Assembly: GCA_049890195.1 (NCBI GenBank)
Contig: JBMHBY010000006.1
Coordinates: 248,001-312,000 of the forward strand
DNA length: 64,000 nt
Direction of reading: 5' to 3'
Source of the DNA: JAYQKL01 sp049890195
GTDB lineage: Bacteria > Pseudomonadota > Alphaproteobacteria > RS24
In this document: in pieces, positions 1-8,904 of the stretch
Numbering within the stretch: position 1 is the stretch's first letter
Layout: every line of letters begins with the position of its first letter
The notes under the pieces: generated by a model
The model's input: the letters and a program-made list of their open reading frames with translations, nothing else
Database searches by the model: none
What the model was told of the DNA's origin: nothing
Made by a program: the position numbers and the translations under genes

Positions 1-2003
1 GAAATGGGAAGCTTTTGCTCCAAGGCCAAAGTCCAGGGTGCAATCAGATCGCCGGCGTTTTGACCAACAATGCCCGCCCCCAGGATTTTCCCTTTGGTGG
101 TTAATATAATTTTGATCATACCCTCGCTGGCGTTTTCGGCCCTGGCGCGGTCATTCCCGGAAAAGGGCTCGCTCAGGACTTTCACCTTAAAGCCCTTGGC
201 CAGCGCCTCTGCCTCTGTCAAACCAACCTGGGCCAGCTCCGGATCTGTATAGACAACTTGCGGCATCACATCATGGCTGGCCTTGGCGGGCAGCTTGAAC
301 AGGGCATTGCGGATAACGATGCCGGCATGATAGCCGGCTGCATGGGTCAACTGGGTCAATCCGGTCACATCTCCGACAGCAAACACTTTTTTGTTGCTGG
401 TGCGCAGGCGTTCATCAACCTTGATGCCGTTGTCGTCATAGTCAATGCCGGCCTTGTCCAGATCCAGACGTGCCGTTTGTGGCCGCCGCCCGGTCGCGAC
501 CAGCAGGTGCGAACCGGTCAGAAGTTTCACTGCTTCTCCGTCCAGCAGTGTCACCTTGAACAGCTGCGTTGTCTGGGAGACGGACTTAATTTTCACACCC
601 TCCAGACACTCTATGCCGTCGGCAACAAGTTTGTCCCGTAAACAGGCGACAAGATCAGGGTCACTGCGCGGCAACAACCGGTCGGCCTCCATAATTGTGA
701 CTTTTGATCCCAACCGGGCATGCGCCTGTGCCATTTCGACACCAATGGCGCCGCCACCGATTATCAACAGGTGATCCGGTGCCTTTTTGAGATCAAATAT
801 TGTCTCATTCGTCAGAAAATCCGTTTTGCGCAAACCCTGGATCGGCGGAATGGCGGCCGTGGACCCGGTGGCAACGACAAATTTTTTGGCCTGGACCTGA
901 AAACCGCCGACTTTGGCTGTCTGAGCGTCAACGAACCTGGCATTGCCCTTCAAAACGTTCACACCAAGCCCTTCAAAACGCTCTACGGAGTCATGCGGCT
1001 CAATGGCGGCAATCACATTGCGCACATGACCTTTGACAGCATCAAAATCAATTTTGACCCGTGAGGCATTGACGCCCAGTGTCTTGCCGTGCTGGATGCT
1101 GTCGGCGGCATGCGCTGCCGCGAGCAGTGCTTTGGACGGCACACAGCCCGTATTGAGGCAATCGCCGCCCATTTTGTCCCGCTCAATCAAAACCGTGCGG
1201 GCCCCCATCTGCGCGGCCCCGGCCGCGACCGATAAGCCGCCCGACCCGGCACCGATGACGCAAATGTCAGCCTTCACCAGCTTCCTTTTCTTCAGTTCAA
1301 TGTCCTTGACCTGTTGATATTTGCGGACAAAAACCGGGGCCAGACTGAGCAGGCCGAGGCCGCAAAGCGGCAGAAAGACCTCCGGATTGAAAATGATGCT
1401 CAAATCAGGAATGCCGCCCTGCGACAAGACGACTGACAGGCCATTGCCGACACTGGCATACACAAAGGTGCCGGGCGCGATGCCAATGGCGGTTGTCAGG
1501 AGAAAAACCGAAAATGAGACATTGGTCAGGGCAGCCGCAATATTGACCAGAAAAAACGGAAAGACCGGAATGAAACGCACCATCAAAAGATAGGACACCG
1601 CATCGCGCTGGAAGCCCTCCTGAAACTGTGTCAAGCGCGGACCAGCCTTTTGCCGCAAAGCATCGCCCAATGCGCTGCGTGCCGCAAAAAACAACAGACA
1701 CGCCCCGCCGGTGGCGCCGGCAATGGTCAAAACCCCGCCGACAAAAGTGCCGAACACCAATCCGCCAGAAAGGGTCAAAACAGTCGCGGCCGGCAGCGAC
1801 AATGCCACAACAAGCACGTAAAGAGTCAGAAACAAAAAGGCGCTGGCGACCGGCATCGCTTTCACGGCCTCCTTGACGGCAGCCTCATTCTGCCTGAGCG
1901 CCTCAAAACTGAGATACTGATCCAGCCCCAGAGAAAAAACCAGCACCATAATGAAAATAATCATGGCGAGAGGGATGAATCTTTTAAATTTTCTCAAATC
2001 CAT
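1..2003 (-). CDS. TVP38/DedA membrane domain fused to FAD-dependent disulfide oxidoreductase (3' end cut by window)
   Basis: I read this frame directly on the reverse strand from ATG at 2003; it stays open for 667 codons and runs off the window. Residues 1-230 are a multi-spanning TVP38/TMEM64 (SNARE-associated, DedA-like) domain, with hydrophobic segments near 10-28, 52-75, 80-107, 138-160, 166-185 and 206-226. Residues 246 on are a flavin disulfide reductase: FAD-binding GAGSGG at 251-256 and redox pair GGDCLNTGCVPSK with Cys282 and Cys287. The visible end (AGIVGQNAGDLI) is the start of the dimerisation domain, so roughly 50 residues are missing. This two-domain architecture is known in proteobacteria and resembles mercuric reductase or lipoamide dehydrogenase enzymes; the substrate is unknown. 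It likely acts at the inner membrane with the flavin domain in the cytoplasm. Confidence 0.9.
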   Translation of the reverse strand, partial: MDLRKFKRFIPLAMIIFIMVLVFSLGLDQYLSFEALRQNEAAVKEAVKAMPVASAFLFLTLYVLVVALSLPAATVLTLSGGLVFGTFVGGVLTIAGATGGACLLFFAARSALGDALRQKAGPRLTQFQEGFQRDAVSYLLMVRFIPVFPFFLVNIAAALTNVSFSVFLLTTAIGIAPGTFVYASVGNGLSVVLSQGGIPDLSIIFNPEVFLPLCGLGLLSLAPVFVRKYQQVKDIELKKRKLVKADICVIGAGSGGLSVAAGAAQMGARTVLIERDKMGGDCLNTGCVPSKALLAAAHAADSIQHGKTLGVNASRVKIDFDAVKGHVRNVIAAIEPHDSVERFEGLGVNVLKGNARFVDAQTAKVGGFQVQAKKFVVATGSTAAIPPIQGLRKTDFLTNETIFDLKKAPDHLLIIGGGAIGVEMAQAHARLGSKVTIMEADRLLPRSDPDLVACLRDKLVADGIECLEGVKIKSVSQTTQLFKVTLLDGEAVKLLTGSHLLVATGRRPQTARLDLDKAGIDYDDNGIKVDERLRTSNKKVFAVGDVTGLTQLTHAAGYHAGIVIRNALFKLPAKASHDVMPQVVYTDPELAQVGLTEAEALAKGFKVKVLSEPFSGNDRARAENASEGMIKIILTTKGKILGAGIVGQNAGDLIAPWTLALEQKLPI

Positions 2004-2169
2004 GGGAGCAATCTAACACTAACCTTTGACTGAATACCACTAAGAAGAAAAAGCCCACACGTGTCCATCGAATTCTCTTATCTTCACGAAATTGTGACTT
2101 ACCCGCTTAATCAGGCGTTTTTGACAGCTCAGGTACAACCAGAAAACTGTCTGTAGCGGCCCAATTGCA

Positions 2170-2198
2170 TTGACTTCACTGTATTTTTTGGTTACATC
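2170..2198 (+). promoter_or_regulatory. candidate sigma-70 promoter of rpmH-rnpA-yidC
   Basis: TTGACT at 2170-2175 and TACATC at 2193-2198 are separated by 17 bases and lie about 57 bases before the rpmH start. The -35 box matches five of six consensus positions; the -10 box is weaker. No transcript data support it. The rest of the 2004-2254 gap holds nothing else I recognise. Confidence 0.4.
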
Positions 2199-2254
2199 CA
2201 CCCTCACCTTGATTTATTGAACAATGCCTGACCGTCAGGCTGAGGAGACAAGCC

Positions 2255-2389
2255 GTGAAGCGCACATTCCAACCTTCAAATCTGGTCCGCAAACGCCGCC
2301 ATGGTTTCCGGTCCCGCATGGCGACCAAAAACGGCCGCCAAATCCTGAATCGTCGCCGCAATAAGGGCCGTAAAAGCCTGTCTGCCTAG
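2255..2389 (+). CDS. rpmH: 50S ribosomal protein L34
   Basis: This 44-codon gene starts with GTG and encodes MKRTFQPSNLVRKRRHGF... through NKGRKSLSA, the standard length and near-invariant sequence of bacterial L34. L34 is a small basic protein of the large ribosomal subunit that contacts 23S rRNA. A GGAG sequence (TGAGGAGACA) lies about nine bases upstream. It heads the classic rpmH-rnpA-yidC-engB group, 22 bases before rnpA. In many bacteria this block lies near the replication origin, but no dnaA or oriC is visible here. Confidence 0.97.
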   Translation: MKRTFQPSNLVRKRRHGFRSRMATKNGRQILNRRRNKGRKSLSA

Positions 2390-2411
2390 ACACCGGGGTC
2401 CGCCTTATACC

Positions 2412-2798
2412 ATGACCAGCCTCGCCAGACTTAAGGTCAGACGCGACTTCCTTGATGCCGCGAAGGGGCTCAAATATGTCCGTCGGGGGCTTGTCCTGCA
2501 GGCTCTTGATAAATCCGCAAGCTCCAAAGCCGGTACCATGCGTTATGGTCTGACGGTCACCAAAAAGGTCGGCAATGCCGTCACCCGCAACCGCATCCGC
2601 AGACGCTTGAGGGCCGTCGCAACAGAACTTCTGCCCGAACTGGGCCGGTCCGGGTTCGATTATGTGTTGATCGGCCGGGTTACGACACTTGATCGGCCTT
2701 ATGCGCAGCTGGTAAAAGACCTTGAAACAGCGCTTGCGCGCGTTCATGATATGGCCAGTCAACCCAAATTTGCGTCAGTTGAGGAGACCGCGAAGTGA
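2412..2798 (+). CDS. rnpA: ribonuclease P protein component
   Basis: The 128-residue basic protein is the protein subunit of RNase P, which binds the catalytic RNA and removes the 5' leader of pre-tRNAs. The family signature is visible as the FGLTVTKK-like RYGLTVTKKVGNAVTRNR followed by IRRRLRAV near residues 42-68. Its length is usual for alphaproteobacteria. Its stop codon overlaps the GTG start of yidC (GTGA), which suggests translational coupling. The RNase P RNA gene itself is not in this window. Confidence 0.95.
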   Translation: MTSLARLKVRRDFLDAAKGLKYVRRGLVLQALDKSASSKAGTMRYGLTVTKKVGNAVTRNRIRRRLRAVATELLPELGRSGFDYVLIGRVTTLDRPYAQLVKDLETALARVHDMASQPKFASVEETAK

Positions 2799-4582
2799 AC
2801 GACAATAATAACGGCAATTTTTTTCTGGCCATCATGCTTTGTCTCGGTGTCCTACTGGCTTGGCAATATTTCATAATCGACCCGAAAATCGCGCAGGAAA
2901 ATGCCCGCCGCCAGGCTGTTCAGGCCGAACAGGCCAAGGCCGAGGCCGCCGCCACACCGACTTATATTGACACACCTGCTGTTGAAACGGATGAGAGGGG
3001 CGTGCAGCAGGCGCAGCAGCCAACACCTGATTTTGCCGACAGTCCGCGTCTTGCCATCGAAACGCCGCAACTGACCGGAAGCCTGGCCCTGATGGGTGCC
3101 CGCATTGATGACCTGTCCTTGAAACAATATCCTGTTTCACTCGGCAACGCCGAAATCATCACCCTTTTGACCCCGGAAACGGGCGACAAGTTCTGGCACG
3201 TCACTTACGGCTGGATTGGACGCGGGGACATCAACGCCGCCCTGCCGGCACCGGACAGCCTGTGGACGGTTGAAACAGGGGATGTGCTGACCCCTGAAAC
3301 GCCGGTGACATTGCGGTTCGACGCAGCCAACGGACTGATTTTCCGGCGCCACATTGCAGTTGATGACAACTTCATGTTCACCATACGCCAGTCCATTGAA
3401 AACACCGGCGGCCAGAACATCACCTTGTTCCCTTACGGCCAGATTACGCGCCGCGGCAATGATGCAGGAATGGAGATTTTCGTTCTGCACGAAGGGGGGA
3501 TCGGCGTTCTGGGCGAAGAGGCCGGTCTTCAGGAGATTGATTACAGTGATCTGGTTGAGGATGCCCCGGTCAAGGAAAACGCTGTCGGCGGCTGGCTGGG
3601 CCTGACCGACAAATACTGGGCGGCTGCCATCATCCCGCCGCAGGACGAGAAATATCAGGCCCGAATGAACGGAGAGGCCGCCTCGAGTTCTGCCGGCGCA
3701 CTTTACCGCTCAGATTTCCGGCTGGGGGGGCGCACGGTTGCCCCCGGCACCACAGTTGACGTCGAGTCACGTTTGTTCGCCGGCGCCAAAAAAGTGGACC
3801 TGATTGATGAATACAATGCCGACGGCATCTTGAAATTTGACCTGTTGATTGACTGGGGGTGGTTCTACTTCCTGACCAAGCCGATGTTCCAACTTCTCGC
3901 CTTTTTCTATGGCCTGTTCGGAAATTACGGTCTGGCAATCCTGATTGTGACCGTCGTCATCAAGCTTGTATTCTTCCCGCTGGCCAACAAGTCCTATGTG
4001 ACCATGGCAAAGATGAAAAAACTTCAGCCTGAGATGACCCGCATCCGCGAAACCATGGCCGATGACAAACAGCAGCAGCAACAAGCGCTGTTGAAGCTCT
4101 ACCGGGATGAGAAACTCAATCCAATGGCGGGTTGCCTGCCGATCCTGATACAGGTTCCGGTCTTTTTCTCACTGTATAAGGTCCTGTATGTCACGATTGA
4201 CATGCGCCACCAGCCTTTCTTCGGCTGGATTGAAGACCTTTCGGCCCCCGACCCGACCTCCTTGTTCAATTTGTTCGGATTGCTGCCCTATGATCCGCCG
4301 CAATTCCTGATGCTCGGAATTTGGCCCATCATCATGGGCGTCACCATGTTCATCCAGATGCAGATGAACCCGCCGGCGCCCGACCCTGTCCAACGCCGCA
4401 TCTTCATGTTCATGCCGCTGCTGTTCACATTCCTGTTGGCGAGCTTCCCGGCCGGTCTTGTGATATACTGGGCTTGGAACAACACATTATCGGTTCTGCA
4501 GCAGGGTTACATCATGCAACGCAACGGCGCACCGATTGAGTTATTGAACAATTTGGGCCTGAAGGGGAAATCAGGCTCCTGA
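2795..4582 (+). CDS. yidC: membrane protein insertase YidC
   Basis: This 595-residue inner-membrane insertase places proteins into the membrane, alone or with SecYEG. The N-terminal signal-anchor is at about residues 8-27, followed by a long periplasmic beta-sandwich domain (about 60-350) and the conserved five-helix core from about residue 350, including the stretch near PLANKSYVTMAKMKKLQPE and the MAGCLPILIQVPVFFSLYKVL helix region. Gram-negative YidC proteins have this length. It starts at GTG overlapping the rnpA stop. The cytoplasmic loop holds a run of glutamines (DKQQQQQA). Confidence 0.96.
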   Translation: MNDNNNGNFFLAIMLCLGVLLAWQYFIIDPKIAQENARRQAVQAEQAKAEAAATPTYIDTPAVETDERGVQQAQQPTPDFADSPRLAIETPQLTGSLALMGARIDDLSLKQYPVSLGNAEIITLLTPETGDKFWHVTYGWIGRGDINAALPAPDSLWTVETGDVLTPETPVTLRFDAANGLIFRRHIAVDDNFMFTIRQSIENTGGQNITLFPYGQITRRGNDAGMEIFVLHEGGIGVLGEEAGLQEIDYSDLVEDAPVKENAVGGWLGLTDKYWAAAIIPPQDEKYQARMNGEAASSSAGALYRSDFRLGGRTVAPGTTVDVESRLFAGAKKVDLIDEYNADGILKFDLLIDWGWFYFLTKPMFQLLAFFYGLFGNYGLAILIVTVVIKLVFFPLANKSYVTMAKMKKLQPEMTRIRETMADDKQQQQQALLKLYRDEKLNPMAGCLPILIQVPVFFSLYKVLYVTIDMRHQPFFGWIEDLSAPDPTSLFNLFGLLPYDPPQFLMLGIWPIIMGVTMFIQMQMNPPAPDPVQRRIFMFMPLLFTFLLASFPAGLVIYWAWNNTLSVLQQGYIMQRNGAPIELLNNLGLKGKSGS

Positions 4583-4600
4583 TCACCAAGGATGATGGCC

Positions 4601-5299
4601 ATGGGTTCCGACAGCAACGACAAACAGAACCCGGAGACAGGCCGCTGGCTTTTTGCTCAAGGCACCTCTTTCCGCATCGGCGTACCGGATTTATCGGTTC
4701 TGCCGCCGGCGGACCGTGACGAAATCGCTTTCGCCGGAAGGTCAAATGTCGGCAAATCAAGCCTGATCAACGCCTTGACCGGACACAAGAGCCTGGCCCG
4801 CACCTCATCAACACCGGGACGCACCCAGGAGCTGAATTTTTTTGCTCTGGCCCCGGAACGCAGCACTGACGGCAATGGTGTGCTGTGGCTTGTTGACATG
4901 CCCGGCTACGGCTATGCCCGCGAGTCAAAATCAAAAATCAAGGCCTGGAACAAACTGCTTGTCGCCTATCTTCAAGGCCGCCCTAACCTCAGACGGGTTT
5001 TCCTGCTGGTGGATGCACGACACGGCCTGAAACCGAATGATCTGGAACAGATGTCTGACTTTGACAAATCAGCCGTCCCCTACCAGATTGTGCTGACAAA
5101 AGCGGACAAACCCAAAAAAGGGGATTTGACCGATTGTCTTGAAAATGTCAAAAAAGCCATACAGAAGCGGCCGGCCGCGCATCCACGGATCCTCGTCACC
5201 TCCAGTGAAAAAAATGACGGCATAGAGGATCTGAGATCTGAAATCGCCAGCATGGTGGATCTGGAGGCAATCGGCTATCAACCGCGCCAAGAAACATGA
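4601..5299 (+). CDS. engB: ribosome biogenesis GTP-binding protein EngB/YsxC
   Basis: EngB is a small TRAFAC GTPase needed for assembly of the large ribosomal subunit. The G1 loop GRSNVGKSS, the G3 segment DMPGYGYA and the G4 motif TKADK are all present, and the length of about 232 residues fits the family with a short N-terminal extension. Three in-frame ATG codons lie at 4592, 4595 and 4601; I prefer 4601 because AAGGA sits at a good distance upstream of it. The gene overlaps argB by four bases (ATGA). Confidence 0.95.
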   Translation: MGSDSNDKQNPETGRWLFAQGTSFRIGVPDLSVLPPADRDEIAFAGRSNVGKSSLINALTGHKSLARTSSTPGRTQELNFFALAPERSTDGNGVLWLVDMPGYGYARESKSKIKAWNKLLVAYLQGRPNLRRVFLLVDARHGLKPNDLEQMSDFDKSAVPYQIVLTKADKPKKGDLTDCLENVKKAIQKRPAAHPRILVTSSEKNDGIEDLRSEIASMVDLEAIGYQPRQET

Positions 5300-6246
5300 G
5301 TGGGGCTGCGACAATGGCAACATCGAAAAAACCAGGCACAAAAAAAAGGGCCAAAAACCCTCAAGCCAGTGCTGACTGGCTGGAAAAAGCGCATGTGCTG
5401 ACCGAAGCGCTGCCCTTCATGCAGCGCTATGACAAACGGACCATTGTCGTCAAATATGGCGGTCACGCCATGGGGGACGCATCGCTGTCGCAGAAATTCG
5501 CGCATGACATCGTGCTGCTCAAGCAGTCGGGCATTAATCCGGTGATTGTTCATGGCGGCGGCCCGCAAATCAATGAGATGCTGGAGCGGCTGGGCATTAA
5601 ATCGAAATTCTCCGGCGGCTTGCGCGTCACCGACAAACAGACCATTGAGGTGGTGGAGATGGTTCTGGCCGGGGCCATCAACAAACAGATTGTGACGGCC
5701 ATCAACCAGGCCGGCGGCCGTGCCATCGGGTTGTCGGGCAAGGACGGCGACATGCTGGTCGGCAGAAAAACCAAACGGCGGCATAAAGACCCGGCGAGCA
5801 ACATCGAAAAGGTTGTGGACCTGGGCTATGCCGGCATGCCGCAAAAGGTGAACCCCGAAATACTGCAGACACTGGTCGCGTCGGACATGATTCCTGTGGT
5901 CGCCCCGATCGGCACATCGGTGAAAGGGGAAACCCTCAACATCAATGCCGACACGGCGGCCGGGGCCATCGCCGCTGCCCTGCAGGCTGAACGGCTGCTG
6001 CTGTTGACCGACATAGCCGGTGTCATGGACAAGAAAGGCGCATTGATTGAACGCCTGACGGCCCGCCGCGCCAGACAGCTCATCACCAACGGAACCGCCA
6101 ATGGCGGCATGATCCCCAAATTGGAAACCGCCATTGATGCGCATAAAAAAGGCGTTGGCGGCGTTGCCATTCTGGACGGACGGGTGCCGCATGCCATCCT
6201 GCTTGAACTCTTTACCGAGCTGGGTGCCGGTACCTTGCTGGAATAG
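5296..6246 (+). CDS. argB: acetylglutamate kinase
   Basis: ArgB phosphorylates N-acetyl-L-glutamate, the second step of arginine synthesis, in the cytoplasm. The amino-acid kinase fold is recognisable from KYGGHAM near residue 54, VHGGGPQINEML near 83, the NADTAAGAIAAAL segment near 217 and GGMIPKL near 274. At 316 residues it is slightly longer than usual because of a lysine-rich N-terminal tail (TSKKPGTKKRAKN). It overlaps engB by four bases, which is the common alphaproteobacterial arrangement. A second possible ATG lies at 5314. Confidence 0.96.
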   Translation: MSGAATMATSKKPGTKKRAKNPQASADWLEKAHVLTEALPFMQRYDKRTIVVKYGGHAMGDASLSQKFAHDIVLLKQSGINPVIVHGGGPQINEMLERLGIKSKFSGGLRVTDKQTIEVVEMVLAGAINKQIVTAINQAGGRAIGLSGKDGDMLVGRKTKRRHKDPASNIEKVVDLGYAGMPQKVNPEILQTLVASDMIPVVAPIGTSVKGETLNINADTAAGAIAAALQAERLLLLTDIAGVMDKKGALIERLTARRARQLITNGTANGGMIPKLETAIDAHKKGVGGVAILDGRVPHAILLELFTELGAGTLLE

Positions 6247-6254
6247 GATAGACC

Positions 6255-7292
6255 ATGACACTGCGGGCCATGACACTGCGGGCCATGATGTTGACGCGGC
6301 TGATGCCTGTGGTTTTGGCCTGTGCCGCACTGGGTACGCCAGTCCCTGCACAGGAAACAACCAAAGTGAAGCTGTGCAACGAAACCAGCTTTTTCCTCAA
6401 TGTCGCAATGGCTTTGCGCCTCGGTGCAGCGAGCAAATCCCAAGGCTGGCTTCAGGTCATGCCGGGGAAATGTGAAACCGGTCTCCTGGCTTCAGCCGGT
6501 ACGGATGAGGCTTTCGTCTATGCCCAATCAGACGTCATCTATTCGGGACCAGTACAGCGGTTTGAAGGCAATGAGCAGTTCTGTATCTCCTTTGACGGTG
6601 ATTTCGACATTGACGGCAGGCGGGATTGCCGGGAAAGAGGCTTTGTCGCTGTTGATTTTGCCTTGATCGACAACAACACGGATACGCCGGAGGTCACCTT
6701 CACCGACCCTCTGGATTTCAGCCGCCGGCAGGCCAAAACCGCAGCCGCACAGCGCCTGCTGAGTGCGCTTGACTATGACATCGGCCGCATTGACGGATTG
6801 TCAGGCCGGCGCACCCTTTCGTCCCTGCATGCTTTCCAAAAGACTGCCGGACACCCGAAAAGCAATAAAGTCACCAACGACCTGTTGACCGACCTTTATG
6901 AAAAAGCCGCACTCAAGGCCGAGAGTCGTGGACTTTTGCTTTGCAACAAGACCAATGACCTGATCTGGGCCGCAATCGGCCGGGTGAAGGGGGACGGGTT
7001 CAAGACCGAAGGGTGGTTGTCCATCGACTCCCAAAAATGCCGCAAGGCAATCAACGAGGAACTCACGGCGCGCTATTATTTCGTTTATGCCGAGGCCGTT
7101 GACACTTCCGGAAATCCGGTCATCCGGGCCGGGCGGCGTCAGGTCTGGAACGGCTCATTCGAGTTGTGCACCAAACCCACACGCTTTGCCATCGAAACGC
7201 GGAATGATTGTGCCGGTCAGGGGCTTGACAAAACAGGCTTCATGAAAATTGACACCGGCGCCGAGACAAATTGGGTTCTGAATTTTGAGTAA
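6255..7292 (+). CDS. secreted protein with two DUF1036 domains around a peptidoglycan-binding-like domain
   Basis: A signal peptide (hydrophobic stretch about residues 13-32, ending near PVPAQ) precedes two copies of DUF1036, at about 38-138 and 226-345. Each copy shows the family pattern: an early Cys-Asn (LCNETS, LCNKTN), a GWL segment, PGKC or SQKC, and a Tyr-Phe-Val-Tyr-Ala-like strand. Between them, at about 158-199, is a peptidoglycan-binding-like helix unit (AQRLLSALDYDIGRIDG...). DUF1036 has no known function; export to the periplasm is inferred from the signal. The start is uncertain because a 15-base unit carrying ATG is repeated at 6255 and 6270. Confidence 0.85.
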   Translation: MTLRAMTLRAMMLTRLMPVVLACAALGTPVPAQETTKVKLCNETSFFLNVAMALRLGAASKSQGWLQVMPGKCETGLLASAGTDEAFVYAQSDVIYSGPVQRFEGNEQFCISFDGDFDIDGRRDCRERGFVAVDFALIDNNTDTPEVTFTDPLDFSRRQAKTAAAQRLLSALDYDIGRIDGLSGRRTLSSLHAFQKTAGHPKSNKVTNDLLTDLYEKAALKAESRGLLLCNKTNDLIWAAIGRVKGDGFKTEGWLSIDSQKCRKAINEELTARYYFVYAEAVDTSGNPVIRAGRRQVWNGSFELCTKPTRFAIETRNDCAGQGLDKTGFMKIDTGAETNWVLNFE

Positions 7293-7971
7293 ACAAGTTT
7301 TAAAAGACGTCAAATACTGGATTTTTGACCTCGACAACACCCTCTATCCGCCTGAAATGGATCTGTTCGCCAAAGTCGATGTGCGGATGACTGAATATAT
7401 TGAGGATCGCCTGAACCTGTCTCGGGAGGACGCCTTCACAATCCAGAAAAAATATTGGAAGGAATATGGGACAACCCTGTCCGGCCTGATGCAGCAGCAT
7501 CAGCTCAGTCCGGATGATTTCCTCGACTTTGTGCATGACATTGATGTCTCGCGATTATCCCCGGATCCGGAGCTTGACGCAGCCTTGTCCGGACTGAAAG
7601 GGGTCAAATACATCTTCACCAACGGCACCACGCAACATGCCCTGAATGTCAGTCGCCAGCTTGGAATTGATCATCATTTTGCAGATATATTCGACATTCG
7701 GGCCGCTGATTATATTCCGAAGCCGCAAAAGCCGGCTTATGAGAAAATGATTTCCCATTTCGGCATCAATCCGACCGAAGCGGTGTTCTTTGAGGATATG
7801 GCCCGCAACCTGCCACCGGCGGCGGAGCTTGGCCTGAAAACGGTGTGGGTGCGCCCCGCCCTGGCCCCTGATGCGCCTGACCATGCCCGGATCAGCCACG
7901 AACAGTCCGACATCCACCGGTTTGATTTTGTCATTGACGCGTTGGCCCCCTTTTTGCGGGATCTTGCGTAA
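7285..7971 (+). CDS. HAD-family pyrimidine 5'-nucleotidase-like phosphatase
   Basis: The 228-residue cytoplasmic protein is a HAD hydrolase of the YjjG/Sdt1-like pyrimidine 5'-nucleotidase group. Motif I is FDLDNTLYPP (about residues 13-22), motif II is FTNGTT, the motif III lysine lies in KPQKPAYEK, and motif IV is FFEDMARN. It begins with TTG at 7285 inside the end of the preceding DUF1036 gene (eight-base overlap), so translation is probably coupled. Its place between argB and dapD is conserved in many alphaproteobacteria. The natural substrate cannot be read from sequence. Confidence 0.88.
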   Translation: MSKQVLKDVKYWIFDLDNTLYPPEMDLFAKVDVRMTEYIEDRLNLSREDAFTIQKKYWKEYGTTLSGLMQQHQLSPDDFLDFVHDIDVSRLSPDPELDAALSGLKGVKYIFTNGTTQHALNVSRQLGIDHHFADIFDIRAADYIPKPQKPAYEKMISHFGINPTEAVFFEDMARNLPPAAELGLKTVWVRPALAPDAPDHARISHEQSDIHRFDFVIDALAPFLRDLA

Positions 7972-8062
7972 TCGGCGGTTTTTGTTGACACCGGGGCCGT
8001 GATTGTTAATTTCGCGCCCAGACAGTTGTGTGATAGCACTAAAACAGACAAAGGAGCGGGGC

Positions 8063-8896
8063 ATGAGCACCGATTTGACCACGATTGAAAGCATTATCAA
8101 TGACGCCTTCGACAATTCCGCCGACATCACGCCGGAAACCGGCGGCGACATCCGCAGCGCGATCGAGACGGCCATGGCCGGTCTGGATGACGGCAGCCTG
8201 CGGGTCGCCGAAAAATCAGGCGGGGACTGGCAGGTCAACCAATGGTTGAAAAAGGCGGTGCTTTTGTCATTCCGGCTCAACAATATGACGACCCAGAGCG
8301 GCGGTCCGGACGGGTCGAATTGGTGGGACAAAGTTCCCTCGAAATTTGACGGCTGGGGCGCGGAAGAATTTTCCTCGGCGGGTTTCCGCGCCGTACCCAA
8401 CTGCGTGGTCCGCCGCGGCGCCTATATTGCCCCAAGTGTCGTGCTGATGCCCAGCTTCGTCAATCTGGGTGCCTATGTGGACACCGGCACCATGATTGAC
8501 ACCTGGGCCACGGTCGGGTCCTGTGCCCAAATCGGCAAAAATGTCCATTTGTCCGGCGGGGCCGGCATTGGCGGCGTATTGGAGCCGCTGCAGGCCAATC
8601 CGACGATTATTGAGGACAACTGCTTCATCGGCGCACGCTCCGAGGTCGCCGAAGGCGTGATTGTGCGTGAGGGTGCGGTTTTGTCGATGGGGGTTTTCAT
8701 CTCCGCCTCAACCAAAATTGTTGACCGCGCCACCGGCACCATCACACGCGGCGAAGTGCCGCCCTATTCGGTGGTTGTCCCCGGTACATTGCCGAGCGAA
8801 AATGGTGGACCGAACCTGGCTTGCGCCGTCATCGTCAAAACCGTGGATGCGCAGACGCGGTCCAAAACCTCGGTCAACGAATTGTTGCGCGATTAA
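8063..8896 (+). CDS. dapD: 2,3,4,5-tetrahydropyridine-2,6-dicarboxylate N-succinyltransferase
   Basis: DapD transfers succinyl from succinyl-CoA to tetrahydrodipicolinate in the succinylase branch of lysine and meso-diaminopimelate synthesis. The 277-residue protein carries left-handed beta-helix hexapeptide repeats from about residue 110 to 230 (NCVVRRGAYIAPSVV, GAYVDTGTMIDTWA, GIGGVLEPLQ). The reading frame is open from further upstream, but ATG 8063 is preceded by AAGGAGCGG at ideal spacing and gives the usual N-terminus. dapE follows eight bases later. Confidence 0.96.
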   Translation: MSTDLTTIESIINDAFDNSADITPETGGDIRSAIETAMAGLDDGSLRVAEKSGGDWQVNQWLKKAVLLSFRLNNMTTQSGGPDGSNWWDKVPSKFDGWGAEEFSSAGFRAVPNCVVRRGAYIAPSVVLMPSFVNLGAYVDTGTMIDTWATVGSCAQIGKNVHLSGGAGIGGVLEPLQANPTIIEDNCFIGARSEVAEGVIVREGAVLSMGVFISASTKIVDRATGTITRGEVPPYSVVVPGTLPSENGGPNLACAVIVKTVDAQTRSKTSVNELLRD

Positions 8897-8904
8897 GGAA
8901 ACGA

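Noticed and set aside
2004..2254. Possible replication origin or DnaA boxes near rpmH
   Set aside because: rpmH sometimes lies near oriC, but I found no clear TTATCCACA-type box cluster or dnaA gene in this gap.
5278..6360. 360-codon frame opposite argB
   Set aside because: It is a shadow of argB in GC-rich DNA, has His/Gln/Arg-rich sequence unlike a real protein, and overlaps three true genes.
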